Positions 57,286 through 62,895 of a DNA stretch of 64,000 nt are shown one piece after another. The notes below the pieces were generated by a model. It was not told the origin of the DNA and did no database searches. It worked only from the letters and a program-made list of their open reading frames with translations. Source of the stretch: a virus; IMG/VR virus record IMGVR_UViG_3300035703_004076, positions 1 through 64,000 of that record; one strand, given 5' to 3'. Made by a program: the position numbers and the translations under genes. How positions within the stretch are numbered: the stretch's first letter is position 1; the number at the start of each line of letters is the position of its first letter.

Positions 57286-57483
57286 CTACTCCTTATTATT
57301 CTGAAAAGCTAAAGATGATTCCGAAGCTACCGTCTCGCCGACGATGCGGGTTCCGTCCCACAATCGAACCGTGACCCAAGTGATGTCGTCGCCGTAGTCT
57401 TCCAAATACTCGGTTTTGAGGGCTATCACTCGCCCGTCAGGGTTTCCATTGCAAGCAACTTTGTCGCCAATCTTGAATTTCAT
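57286..57483 (-). CDS. Small SH3-like/KOW-like beta-barrel protein (hypothetical)
   Basis: This 65-residue protein starts MKFKIGDKVACNGNPDGRVI and continues DDITWVTVRLWDGTRIVGET. A start of K(I/V)GDxV followed by G.V and a W..VR.WDG strand is typical of small SH3-like barrels in phage accessory genes. Ligand and role are unknown. AGGAG lies 7 bases before the ATG. Confidence 0.72.
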   Translation of the reverse strand: MKFKIGDKVACNGNPDGRVIALKTEYLEDYGDDITWVTVRLWDGTRIVGETVASESSLAFQNNKE

Positions 57484-57491
57484 GCAATCTC

Positions 57492-57794
57492 CTACGAATA
57501 TATGTAAATCGCTACGTCACGTCCTCGAATCATGCTCGTAGAGACAAGCACGGTATCTGGAGGAAGCACGTCGGTCTTGAGGTTCAGCCCGTCGAACGGC
57601 GTACCATTCTGAGGGACGACCTTCACGCCGAAGGTCTTGAGGTTCACGAAGTAGTAATAGTCTCGGCAGCCACTGTCCCAGTACGAATTGAGTGACATAC
57701 CAGGTCGGAACTCCATGAACTTAGGGGCGCGGCGCATCTTGCATCCGATGGCTTTTTTGATGGCTCGTACTTGGTTGTCGCTCAGTGTTATCAT
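57492..57794 (-). CDS. Hypothetical protein
   Basis: This 100-residue protein starts MITLSDNQVRAIKKAIGCKM, followed by RRAPKFMEFRPGMSLNSYWD and a beta-rich second half (DYYYFVNLKTFGVKVVPQNG). I do not recognise a family. The ATG at 57792-57794 has AGGA 7 bases upstream and lies 1 base after the 57796-58011 stop. The longer open frame upstream runs antiphase through the neighbour and is rejected. Confidence 0.7.
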   Translation of the reverse strand: MITLSDNQVRAIKKAIGCKMRRAPKFMEFRPGMSLNSYWDSGCRDYYYFVNLKTFGVKVVPQNGTPFDGLNLKTDVLPPDTVLVSTSMIRGRDVAIYIYS

Positions 57795-57795
57795 A

Positions 57796-58011
57796 CTAAT
57801 TCCTCTCAAAGATGTTCTGGTTGTCCCATGCGGCTTGAGCCTGGGACTCAAGGATGAGTGCGTCGATGTTGGCGTTAATGTCATCGATGTCCCAGGAGAT
57901 AACCGAATACTCGACCTCATCTCGTGAGAAGGCGGTTCGTTCTCGTCTCAGCTCATCCCGGCGGGCCTGGAGTGCTTTAATTTCGTTCTGAATGTCTGTT
58001 ACTGTTCTCAT
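57796..58011 (-). CDS. Small coiled-coil protein
   Basis: This 71-residue protein is predicted to be helical throughout, with two coiled-coil segments (VTDIQNEIKALQARRDELRR and IDDINANIDALILESQAQAA). It has no recognised family. GAGGA precedes the ATG by 4 bases. It follows the 58020-58223 gene by 8 bases and is the second gene after the promoter block at 58311. Confidence 0.72.
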   Translation of the reverse strand: MRTVTDIQNEIKALQARRDELRRERTAFSRDEVEYSVISWDIDDINANIDALILESQAQAAWDNQNIFERN

Positions 58012-58019
58012 AAGTCCTC

Positions 58020-58223
58020 TTACCGTGTAGCCCGCTCAAGCTCGTCAGCCCAAACCTTGCCTTCAGGGAACAGCAGGAGAGTCTGATTCATCACATCGAA
58101 TTCGAGCGCATCGCCGAAGTCGCCGTAGCAATTACCCTCAGGGTCTGCGGAAACGAGAACGTTCAGGTTGCCTTTTTTTCGTTTAAGGGCTTCGAGTGCG
58201 ATAATCAGGTCATTCAGTTTCAT
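58020..58223 (-). CDS. Small conserved-type phage protein
   Basis: This 67-residue protein starts MKLNDLIIALEALKRKKGNL and continues NVLVSADPEGNCYGDFGDAL. The opening L..LI..LE.LK...GNL.V and a short acidic loop are common in small phage proteins of unknown function. AGGAG lies 6 bases before the ATG. It is the first gene downstream of the promoter block at 58311 and thus the head of the 58223-56107 run. Confidence 0.75.
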   Translation of the reverse strand: MKLNDLIIALEALKRKKGNLNVLVSADPEGNCYGDFGDALEFDVMNQTLLLFPEGKVWADELERATR

Positions 58224-58310
58224 ACTATCTCCTATTGATACTCAGTGAGAGAAGCCGTTACGGTAGAGGTGACATCGACAACTGAGGTCTCAAGCGTCAT
58301 TCCTCGGCCC

Positions 58311-58341
58311 TCTCTCAATTATAGTATCTCAAAAATCCACA
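58311..58341 (-). promoter_or_regulatory. Promoter block P1 (31 bases, repeated at 62049)
   Basis: The minus strand carries ACTATAATTGAGAGA with a perfect TATAAT (58318-58323), preceded by TGTGGATTTTTGAGAT. The whole 31-base block recurs at 62049-62079 with one mismatch, also before a run of small genes. No classic -35 hexamer is present at 17 bases, so a phage-modified or activator-dependent promoter is possible. The leader of about 88 bases holds a possible TGAGAGA/TCTCTCA long-range pairing. Confidence 0.7.
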
Positions 58342-58373
58342 CTGGCGTCAAACTGTATTCCACACAGAAACCA

Positions 58374-58408
58374 TAAAAAAGAGCCAAGCAGATTAACTAC
58401 TTAGCTCT
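58374..58408 (-). terminator. Intrinsic terminator upstream of P1
   Basis: On the minus strand AGAGCTAAG pairs with CTTGGCTCT (9 bp, one G-T pair) across an 11-base loop and is followed by TTTTTT. It ends transcription from the small gene at 58439-58582 just before the P1 block. The shape is textbook. Confidence 0.85.
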
Positions 58409-58438
58409 GGTAGATTCTAGTGATTTCAGCTACTTATG

Positions 58439-58582
58439 TTACCAGTGTGCTGCTCTGCGTCGATTGCCGTTCCACACTTCGATTGAATGGTACTTGTTTC
58501 TCGTAATGTACTCCAAGAGCGTATTAAGCTCATGGCTCACAAAACCTATCACACCCTCAGTGACGTACACGACGAATATCAT
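58439..58582 (-). CDS. 47-residue small protein with its own terminator
   Basis: This frame starts MIFVVYVTEGVIGFVSHELN and ends with a Trp/Arg-rich tail (YHSIEVWNGNRRRAAHW). GGAG lies 5 bases before the ATG (58580-58582). It lies alone between the plus-strand promoter at 58652 and the terminator at 58374-58408, so it is a monocistronic unit divergent from the AT-hook operon. I see no clear promoter for it. It may be a small regulator; this is inference. Confidence 0.62.
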   Translation of the reverse strand: MIFVVYVTEGVIGFVSHELNTLLEYITRNKYHSIEVWNGNRRRAAHW

Positions 58583-58651
58583 AACGGCTCCATAACGTAA
58601 CCAGCACTATTGCTGTATTGATGGCTTCACGTTACAACAGGTAGAGTCAAG

Positions 58652-58680
58652 TTACAACAGCTAATGTTGAGCGTTATATA
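58652..58680 (+). promoter_or_regulatory. Sigma70-like promoter with direct repeat for the AT-hook operon
   Basis: TTACAA (58652-58657), a 17-base spacer and TATATA (58675-58680) form a host-type promoter on the plus strand. GTTACAACAG occurs twice, at 58631-58640 and 58651-58660, exactly 20 bases apart, like an operator. The leader to the AT-hook gene is about 170 bases, and I see no gene in it. Confidence 0.6.
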
Positions 58681-58859
58681 AGAAGCCATTAGATGCGCCT
58701 GCTGCGGTGAGTGATTCGCACATATTGCCGAAAATGCAAAAAAACCGTGGTTAAGGCTTGAGTAATAACCAAAACCATACGAACATAGTTCTATGAGATG
58801 AAACAAGCTCAAGAGCAATTCAGCTAGTGAGTGTGTTTCTGAAAATGAATGGAGAATGT

Positions 58860-59285
58860 ATGAGCGAAATAAACATCAACGGCGAAACCCGAGACGTATC
58901 TGAACAACACGATGATCAGCGAGAACAGCGACGCCCTCGCGGTCGCCCTCGCGGTCGTAAGCCACGCGGTTTCGGTAATTATCAGGGAGCACAGACAAGC
59001 ACTCACGCAACTCTGAAAATTACAGGTCGCCCAAAGAGTCTAGCTGCACATCGCAAATGGCAGAGAGATTGGGTGATGCCGCAATTCGTGTTGAGCAGAC
59101 GACAAGCACAGGATATGCTACTAAAGTACCTGCGTAGCAAGCCAGGAAAGTCCGCGTTGCTATCTGTGATTGAAGATGGTTTCGTCGGCTTGTCGAAACT
59201 ACCCGATAACAAACTTGGCGAGTTTCTTGTTAGCACAAACCTGCTGTCAAGATACCCACACGAGATTGTTATTAGAGGTGCTTAG
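58860..59285 (+). CDS. AT-hook DNA-binding protein
   Basis: This 141-residue protein is on the plus strand, opposite to nearly all other genes. Residues 24-39 (RRPRGRPRGRKPRGFG) contain a double AT-hook core RGRP/RGRKP, which inserts into the minor groove of AT-rich DNA. The encoding DNA has a 12-base tandem duplication (CGCCCTCGCGGT). The C-terminal 80 residues form a compact domain (FVLSRRQAQDMLLKYLRSKP, SRYPHEIVIRGA) without a known family. I chose the ATG at 58860-58862 because GGAG lies 5 bases upstream; a GTG at 58827 is open but lacks a site. A role as transcription regulator or DNA organiser is inferred. Confidence 0.78.
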   Translation: MSEININGETRDVSEQHDDQREQRRPRGRPRGRKPRGFGNYQGAQTSTHATLKITGRPKSLAAHRKWQRDWVMPQFVLSRRQAQDMLLKYLRSKPGKSALLSVIEDGFVGLSKLPDNKLGEFLVSTNLLSRYPHEIVIRGA

Positions 59286-59297
59286 TGTGTAATTGAA

Positions 59298-59334
59298 GGA
59301 TCACTTTGCTGGCATCAGCAGGGTGATCCATTTT
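59298..59334 (+). other. Nested intercistronic hairpin in the AT-hook operon
   Basis: GGATCAC pairs with GTGATCC (7 bp), a 2x2 internal loop follows, then TGCTG pairs with CAGCA around a GCAT tetraloop. ATTTT follows. It lies between the AT-hook gene and 59349-59627. It may be a partial terminator or an mRNA-stability element that sets the ratio of the two proteins. Confidence 0.65.
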
Positions 59335-59348
59335 AGAATGGAGGTTTT

Positions 59349-59627
59349 ATGAAGCGTCGTGACCAAGCCACAGTGGAACAATTAGCAATCGAATTCCGTC
59401 AACTCGATGAAGAGAGACTAGAGCTGGACAGAAGGTGTAGATTTCTCAAGAAACGTATGCACCTGCTGCAAGCGGATATACAAGAGTATATTGGAGTCGC
59501 AGACAAACTAGACGTGCCACTGGTCACTCGCATTGGCAAGTTCTTCATCACACAGATTAAAAAGCACAGATTTGTGGAGGCGTATGAGTGTAACTTCGTA
59601 GAGTTTAAGATCGTAGAAGAGGGCTAG
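59349..59627 (+). CDS. Small coiled-coil protein of the AT-hook operon
   Basis: This 92-residue protein has a long basic coiled coil (VEQLAIEFRQLDEERLELDR, RFLKKRMHLLQADIQEYIGV) and a short C-terminal beta part (RFVEAYECNFVEFKIVEEG). No family is recognised. GGAGG lies 5 bases before the ATG. Its TAG overlaps the stop of the convergent minus-strand gene at 59624. As the partner of an AT-hook gene it may be a co-regulator. Confidence 0.75.
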   Translation: MKRRDQATVEQLAIEFRQLDEERLELDRRCRFLKKRMHLLQADIQEYIGVADKLDVPLVTRIGKFFITQIKKHRFVEAYECNFVEFKIVEEG

Positions 59628-59842
59628 CACATACAGATTTTATTACCCCAACGGCGATGCGTATGAAATACCAATTCAACAACAGCTTCTTCAAGTGTCA
59701 GAAACTTGCAACTGTACTCAGCACCATTTGGGTACGCAACGAAGAAACTCTCAACATCATCGAATTCAATTTGCCCGATACACTCTTGGTTGAGATTGAT
59801 GTACCAGACACTCTCTTCGATTTCTATTTGGAAATTCTGCAT
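59624..59842 (-). CDS. Hypothetical acidic beta protein behind a hairpin leader
   Basis: This 72-residue protein starts MQNFQIEIEESVWYINLNQE and continues CIGQIEFDDVESFFVAYPNG. It is acidic and beta-rich, with a helix EEAVVELVFHTHRRW near the end. The ATG at 59840-59842 is chosen because longer frames run through the GC-rich hairpin directly upstream. The only purine-rich candidate ribosome site (GAGGGGG) forms the 3' arm of that hairpin. The gene is convergent with the AT-hook operon. Confidence 0.66.
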   Translation of the reverse strand: MQNFQIEIEESVWYINLNQECIGQIEFDDVESFFVAYPNGAEYSCKFLTLEEAVVELVFHTHRRWGNKICMC

Positions 59843-59845
59843 AGT

Positions 59846-59891
59846 AAAAAGCCCCCTCGACCTTCGTGCTCGGAGTGTTGTGGGAGGGGGC
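59846..59891 (-). terminator. GC-rich terminator-like hairpin directly before an ATG
   Basis: On the minus strand GCCCCCTC pairs with GAGGGGGC (8 bp) and is followed by TTTTT, ending 3 bases before the ATG of 59624-59842. It is shaped like an intrinsic terminator yet stands in a 5' leader, so it may be an attenuator or a structure that hides the ribosome site. Confidence 0.65.
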
Positions 59892-59920
59892 GACCACAAC
59901 TAGGAGTTTCATCTGAAAAG

Positions 59921-59978
59921 AAAATGCCCCCTCAGAGGTTTGACCCTCTTGTTTTACTTCTCACCAGCAGGAGGGGGC
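59921..59978 (-). other. Second GC-rich hairpin with the same 8-base arms
   Basis: The same arms GCCCCCTC and GAGGGGGC recur 72-87 bases upstream of the first hairpin, followed by ATTTTCTTTT on the minus strand. Inside, AGAGG pairs with CCTCT. The arms of the two hairpins are interchangeable, so alternative pairing between them is possible. A third hairpin, TAGTAAAG/CTTTACTA (59998-60019), precedes it. Confidence 0.6.
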
Positions 59979-60033
59979 GGCTACTGGCGCGGTTTCTTAG
60001 TAAAGGTGCGGCTTTACTACATCAAGGAGTGTA

Positions 60034-60300
60034 TTACGATAGAGATGCACCCTGTGAAACCGTCGTACTGTCTGCGATTAATGGCTGGAGCGTATATGCA
60101 CCGCGTCCTGAACGGAAGACCTTGTTGTTAAACAGCCATGTTGCTTCAGCTTGGGTACGGCCCGTAGACTGAAGGAATGCGATTACTTGTTTTCGTGTTA
60201 CAATAACGCCTAACTTCTCAACAAACTCAAGAACAAGAGCTTGGCGTTGGCCTGGGTTACGTCCCCAGAGTGAAGCGTCAGTAGTATTAAGGCTAACCAT
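60034..60300 (-). CDS. Small winged-helix-like protein (hypothetical)
   Basis: This 88-residue protein has GQRQALVLEFVEKLGVIVTR, KQVIAFLQSTGRTQAEATWL and FRSGRGAYTLQPLIA. A helix, a turn, a second helix and then a short Gly-rich wing ending in YTL fit a winged helix-turn-helix, so DNA binding is plausible. The ATG at 60298-60300 has GGAG 9 bases upstream; the TTG five codons earlier is unlikely. It ends just before the GC-rich hairpins. Confidence 0.66.
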   Translation of the reverse strand: MVSLNTTDASLWGRNPGQRQALVLEFVEKLGVIVTRKQVIAFLQSTGRTQAEATWLFNNKVFRSGRGAYTLQPLIADSTTVSQGASLS

Positions 60301-60322
60301 TTTATGTTTCTCCAATTATAGG

Positions 60323-60721
60323 TTACACGTTAATAGGCAAATCATCATCCGATTTGGTTGCGTCAACAGGAAAGTCAACGACCAGTGGATCTCCCTTCTT
60401 CAGGTGGGGTTTTGCAAATAGCATCGGCTCCGGATACTTCTCGTTCGGGTCGCCTACACCAGTTACAGTTACCTTCAAAGAGACTTGTGCGTTTACACCA
60501 TCTTTAGTAAACATATCGAATAGCTTCTCTGAAAAGCCAGAAAAGTAGACGGTGCCAAAATTAGAGTCTTTAACGATGAGCTTGGCGAGCATCGCAGAAC
60601 GCATCTGCCCTCTTATTAGCATCGGTGTGCTCTTACACATCACGACATCGGCGCGGTCGAGCATAATCACGACTCGCTTGCCTTCTTTTACCAATTTCAT
60701 CACTTCGTCACGATTCATCAT
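60323..60721 (-). CDS. Hypothetical protein, possible OB-like fold
   Basis: This 132-residue protein starts MMNRDEVMKLVKEGKRVVIM. The middle (AKLIVKDSNFGTVYFSGFSE, VNAQVSLKVTVTGVGDP) alternates beta strands in a way that recalls OB-type folds, but I cannot assign a family. The C-terminus is acidic (DATKSDDDLPINV), as in some single-strand DNA-binding proteins. An upstream GTG (60793) would place the promoter-like TATAAT at 60741 inside the gene, so I prefer the ATG at 60719-60721. Confidence 0.62.
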   Translation of the reverse strand: MMNRDEVMKLVKEGKRVVIMLDRADVVMCKSTPMLIRGQMRSAMLAKLIVKDSNFGTVYFSGFSEKLFDMFTKDGVNAQVSLKVTVTGVGDPNEKYPEPMLFAKPHLKKGDPLVVDFPVDATKSDDDLPINV

Positions 60722-60740
60722 AAAATCATCAGCTCGTAAA

Positions 60741-60746
60741 ATTATA
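60741..60746 (-). promoter_or_regulatory. Possible -10 element (TATAAT)
   Basis: A perfect TATAAT lies on the minus strand in the 93-base gap before 60323-60721. The best -35 candidate, TTGCAA, is at a 20-base spacing, which is long. The leader would be about 13 bases. The call is tentative. Confidence 0.4.
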
Positions 60747-60814
60747 CTAACAGGGAATGGTTGTGGTTGCAAAGACAAAATGCCTTTGGGCACCTTTTTT
60801 GCAATCCACGTGGA

Positions 60815-61024
60815 TTAGCGAGTACGCCTCGAATGTGGATTCAAACGAAACTCCTCCGCAAGAACAGCACACAACTCTTTGCTGACGCGGAATGCGCCGT
60901 CTTGCCAACCAAACAGGTTGTACAGAGACAACAAGGACTGTAGCGAGGCCTTGTAGACTGCAAGAATCCGAAGCTGGTCTTCGGTGTTGTGGAAGTATGG
61001 TTTTGTCTCGGTTTCAGTATTCAT
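60815..61024 (-). CDS. Hypothetical small protein
   Basis: This 69-residue protein starts MNTETETKPYFHNTEDQLRI and has a helical body (LAVYKASLQSLLSLYNLFGW, VSKELCAVLAEEFRLNPHSR). The ATG at 61022-61024 has GGAG 5 bases upstream. It follows the 61038-61367 gene by 13 bases. No family is recognised. Confidence 0.68.
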   Translation of the reverse strand: MNTETETKPYFHNTEDQLRILAVYKASLQSLLSLYNLFGWQDGAFRVSKELCAVLAEEFRLNPHSRRTR

Positions 61025-61037
61025 AGTCACTCCAAAA

Positions 61038-61367
61038 TTAAGCGGCATACTCAGTGTTACGTTTTCCAAAGATGACGGTCGAACACTCGACACGGATCTG
61101 TGGGGTCACTTGCTTGACTGTAGACACGAAGATTCCTGGTTCAAACGCACGAGCCTTGAGCAACTCGATACGGTCAGCCTCGGGAATACGAAACTCCGCG
61201 ATAATGCTTCCGTAGTTCAACTCAGCGACAACTCGGCCAGGCCGGTCGTCGATAATCTTGGTGATCATTCCATAAAGTGGATACGAATGTCCCACTTCCA
61301 CGTCGCCGTACTTGATTACAGCGTCACCCTTGGCCAAAGATTCTCTGATGTTTTCCAAATTACTCAT
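61038..61367 (-). CDS. Hypothetical beta-barrel-like protein
   Basis: This 109-residue protein starts MSNLENIRESLAKGDAVIKY and has a beta-rich core (GHSYPLYGMITKIIDDRPGR, VVAELNYGSIIAEFRIPEAD) reminiscent of small SH3-like or OB-like barrels. The ATG at 61365-61367 has AGGAG 5 bases upstream. Together with 61379-61666 it makes two successive genes with barrel-like patterns. Function unknown. Confidence 0.7.
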   Translation of the reverse strand: MSNLENIRESLAKGDAVIKYGDVEVGHSYPLYGMITKIIDDRPGRVVAELNYGSIIAEFRIPEADRIELLKARAFEPGIFVSTVKQVTPQIRVECSTVIFGKRNTEYAA

Positions 61368-61378
61368 ACACACTCCTA

Positions 61379-61666
61379 TTACGATTCGATTAATTCTACT
61401 ACATGACGGCCAGGCTCACCCAAGTGGGCACTCTCTGTGTTGTGATTCAAGTGAGTGTAAACCCAAGGCTTGTATCGCTTGTACTGCTCACCATATCCAA
61501 GTTGCTTCCACGTTAGGGTCATGGTTCTGTCGAGCTTGATGATGTGGTTGAAGTCCTCACCATTCTTGTCGGGGATACTCTCGACTATTGTCCCTGTGTA
61601 AGGGAACTTGCTAGCCCAGATTCCACTAACTCGTTTTCCAACTAGGTTCTGCTTGAATACGCTCAT
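61379..61666 (-). CDS. Hypothetical protein
   Basis: This 95-residue protein starts MSVFKQNLVGKRVSGIWASK and continues FPYTGTIVESIPDKNGEDFN, HIIKLDRTMTLTWKQLGYGE. A start of G.RV.GIW followed by TGTI.E suggests a small SH3-like barrel; an aromatic, basic segment (YKRYKPWVYTHLNHN) follows. AGGAG lies 7 bases before the ATG. It is separated by one base from 61668-61859. Confidence 0.7.
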   Translation of the reverse strand: MSVFKQNLVGKRVSGIWASKFPYTGTIVESIPDKNGEDFNHIIKLDRTMTLTWKQLGYGEQYKRYKPWVYTHLNHNTESAHLGEPGRHVVELIES

Positions 61667-61667
61667 A

Positions 61668-61859
61668 CTATTCTCCTATAGACTCCAAAATCTCGATACG
61701 GGCTAACAACTCGATAATCGCTGCGGCATGCTCCGCTACTGGACGCAACACCTCCTTGTTCTTGATGCCCTCGTTAGTCAACTCGATGAAGCGAGCATAG
61801 TGGCGGTTTCGCTCAGTGACGTGAAACTCCAACTTTTCTCGCATCTCAGTTACGTTCAT
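61668..61859 (-). CDS. Small helical protein, first gene after the structured leader
   Basis: This 63-residue protein is helical (MNVTEMREKLEFHVTERNRH, AAAIIELLARIEILESIGE) and unassigned. It is the first gene downstream of promoter block P2 and its roughly 190-base structured leader. No good Shine-Dalgarno precedes the ATG, unlike nearly all other small genes here, so initiation may be controlled by the leader. Confidence 0.7.
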   Translation of the reverse strand: MNVTEMREKLEFHVTERNRHYARFIELTNEGIKNKEVLRPVAEHAAAIIELLARIEILESIGE

Positions 61860-62048
61860 AATTCAGCTACTTACTCAAAATTCGGAAGATAGGAGGGGCA
61901 CGATCCCTCAACTCTTTTGATCAACGATGGATCAGATCGTTGAAGAGTCCAACCTAGCCTTGCTCAGTCTGCTTACGCATGATTTGGAAGGATCAGTTCC
62001 ATTTCAACTGAGGGTTGCAATCCTCATAAGTGACGCTCGTTAGAGCCA
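61860..62048 (-). other. Structured 5' leader downstream of P2
   Basis: This roughly 190-base stretch has no gene. On the minus strand it can form three stems in order: TGAGG/CCTCA; then ACTCTT/AAGAGT enclosing CAACGAT/ATCGTTG (7 bp, 7-base loop); then GAGGG/CCCTC with a 7-base loop. The last stem lies about 35 bases before the start of 61668-61859, which lacks a ribosome site. A riboregulator or protein-binding leader is possible. Confidence 0.6.
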
Positions 62049-62079
62049 TCTCTCAATTATAGTATCTCAAAAAACCACA
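62049..62079 (-). promoter_or_regulatory. Promoter block P2 (31 bases, copy of P1)
   Basis: This 31-base block is identical to P1 at 58311-58341 except for one base. It carries TATAAT (62056-62061) preceded by TGTGGTTTTTTGAGAT on the minus strand. It would drive the run of small genes from 61859 down to 59624. Confidence 0.7.
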
Positions 62080-62119
62080 TGGATTGCAAGAACTATTTTC
62101 CATGCTAAGTTGGTCTGGA

Positions 62120-62142
62120 CTACGAAAAACTCGTAGTTTTTT
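62120..62142 (+). terminator. Intrinsic terminator on the plus strand
   Basis: CTACGA, loop AAAAC and TCGTAG form a 6-bp stem followed by TTTTTT. It would stop plus-strand transcription, although no plus-strand gene lies nearby; antisense read-through from the AT-hook operon is a possible source. The central 15 bases equal the hairpin at 51617-51631 on the other strand. Confidence 0.65.
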
Positions 62143-62434
62143 CTATAGCGGTTTCAGTAGCTTACAACACGCATATTCAATAGAACCACCGTGTCTGTGT
62201 CTATGCTCAGAATCGAGCTACCAATTTAATGGATTGGTTTCATGCAAGCGAGTGAAGACCACCCTAATGTTAAGGAACGCAGGCACCACCTTTGGCGGAC
62301 AACCCGCAACGCCACCCAAAAGTGTCAATATGAAAACGAACTGAAGACGCGGCACCTCCTATCACACTGGTGGACTCCGCAGCCCTCGGTGCCTTGCACC
62401 TTATAATTAAATTCTAAATTTTAATTTCGTTATA
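62143..62434. other. Gene-free stretch with imperfect inverted repeats
   Basis: I see no convincing gene in these 290 bases. GGCACC at about 62351 and GGTGCC at about 62388 could pair, and GGCACCACC/GGTGG-type motifs recur, so the minus-strand RNA downstream of 62435-62815 may fold. An AT-rich tract lies at 62402-62440. No T-run-associated terminator is clear. Confidence 0.4.
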
Positions 62435-62815
62435 TTATTTTTTGGATTCACCCGAGGCACCGCCCACATCGGACTCCACCTGTAGCACCTTCAACTGATC
62501 TACGGTAGGTTTCTCAATGAGCTTAGTAGAGACAAAGGTCATAGTCTCACGAAACGATTCAAGACCCGCCTCAGTAGGCACAAAATCTCGAAAGAACTGC
62601 TCTTTAGTGGCCTTCGGAAAAAGGTTTCTGTAGTTCAGAAAGAGGAGAGACCATGTAACGGTTTGACACCGTTCAAAAAACAGCGGAAGATTTTTTTCGA
62701 GAGTAGAAGGAAGGAGCCGAAGCGAGCGAAGGTTTTCTGGAACCTCAAGGCGAATTTCCACGGTGCGATGGTCGAAAATTGTTACCAGATCCTTGATATT
62801 TTTATTCAGGTTCAC
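62435..62815 (-). CDS. Hypothetical protein (GTG start)
   Basis: This 126-residue protein starts at GTG 62813-62815 with MNLNKNIKDLVTIFDHRTVE; GAGG lies about 10 bases upstream. The middle is helical and aromatic (LPLFFERCQTVTWSLLFLNY, KEQFFRDFVPTEAGLESFRE), and the end is acidic and Gly/Ser-rich (VESDVGGASGESKK). No family is recognised. It stands alone between the gene-free stretch and the 62896-63195 gene. Confidence 0.65.
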   Translation of the reverse strand: MNLNKNIKDLVTIFDHRTVEIRLEVPENLRSLRLLPSTLEKNLPLFFERCQTVTWSLLFLNYRNLFPKATKEQFFRDFVPTEAGLESFRETMTFVSTKLIEKPTVDQLKVLQVESDVGGASGESKK

Positions 62816-62895
62816 GCTTAGTCACCCTCGGAATCCATATTTTTACGACTTTTTTAATAGGCTCAAAAATGGCACGGTTTTCAACTTTTCTCTAT

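Noticed and set aside
59766-59912. 48-codon minus-strand frame MKLLVVVAPSHNTPSTKVEG crossing the GC-rich hairpin
   Set aside because: It overlaps the better supported 59624-59842 gene in another frame and has no properly spaced ribosome site.
59926-59978. tRNA-like fold (7-bp acceptor-like stem, T-arm-like AGAGG/CCTCT)
   Set aside because: The total length is far too short for a tRNA, and D and anticodon arms are missing. It is better read as a nested hairpin.
62218-62355. 45-codon minus-strand frame with a lipobox-like LTLLGGVAGC, resembling a small lysis lipoprotein
   Set aside because: The only start is a GTG fused to the purine-rich site (zero spacing), and upstream codons are stops. 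Worth rechecking only if conserved in relatives.
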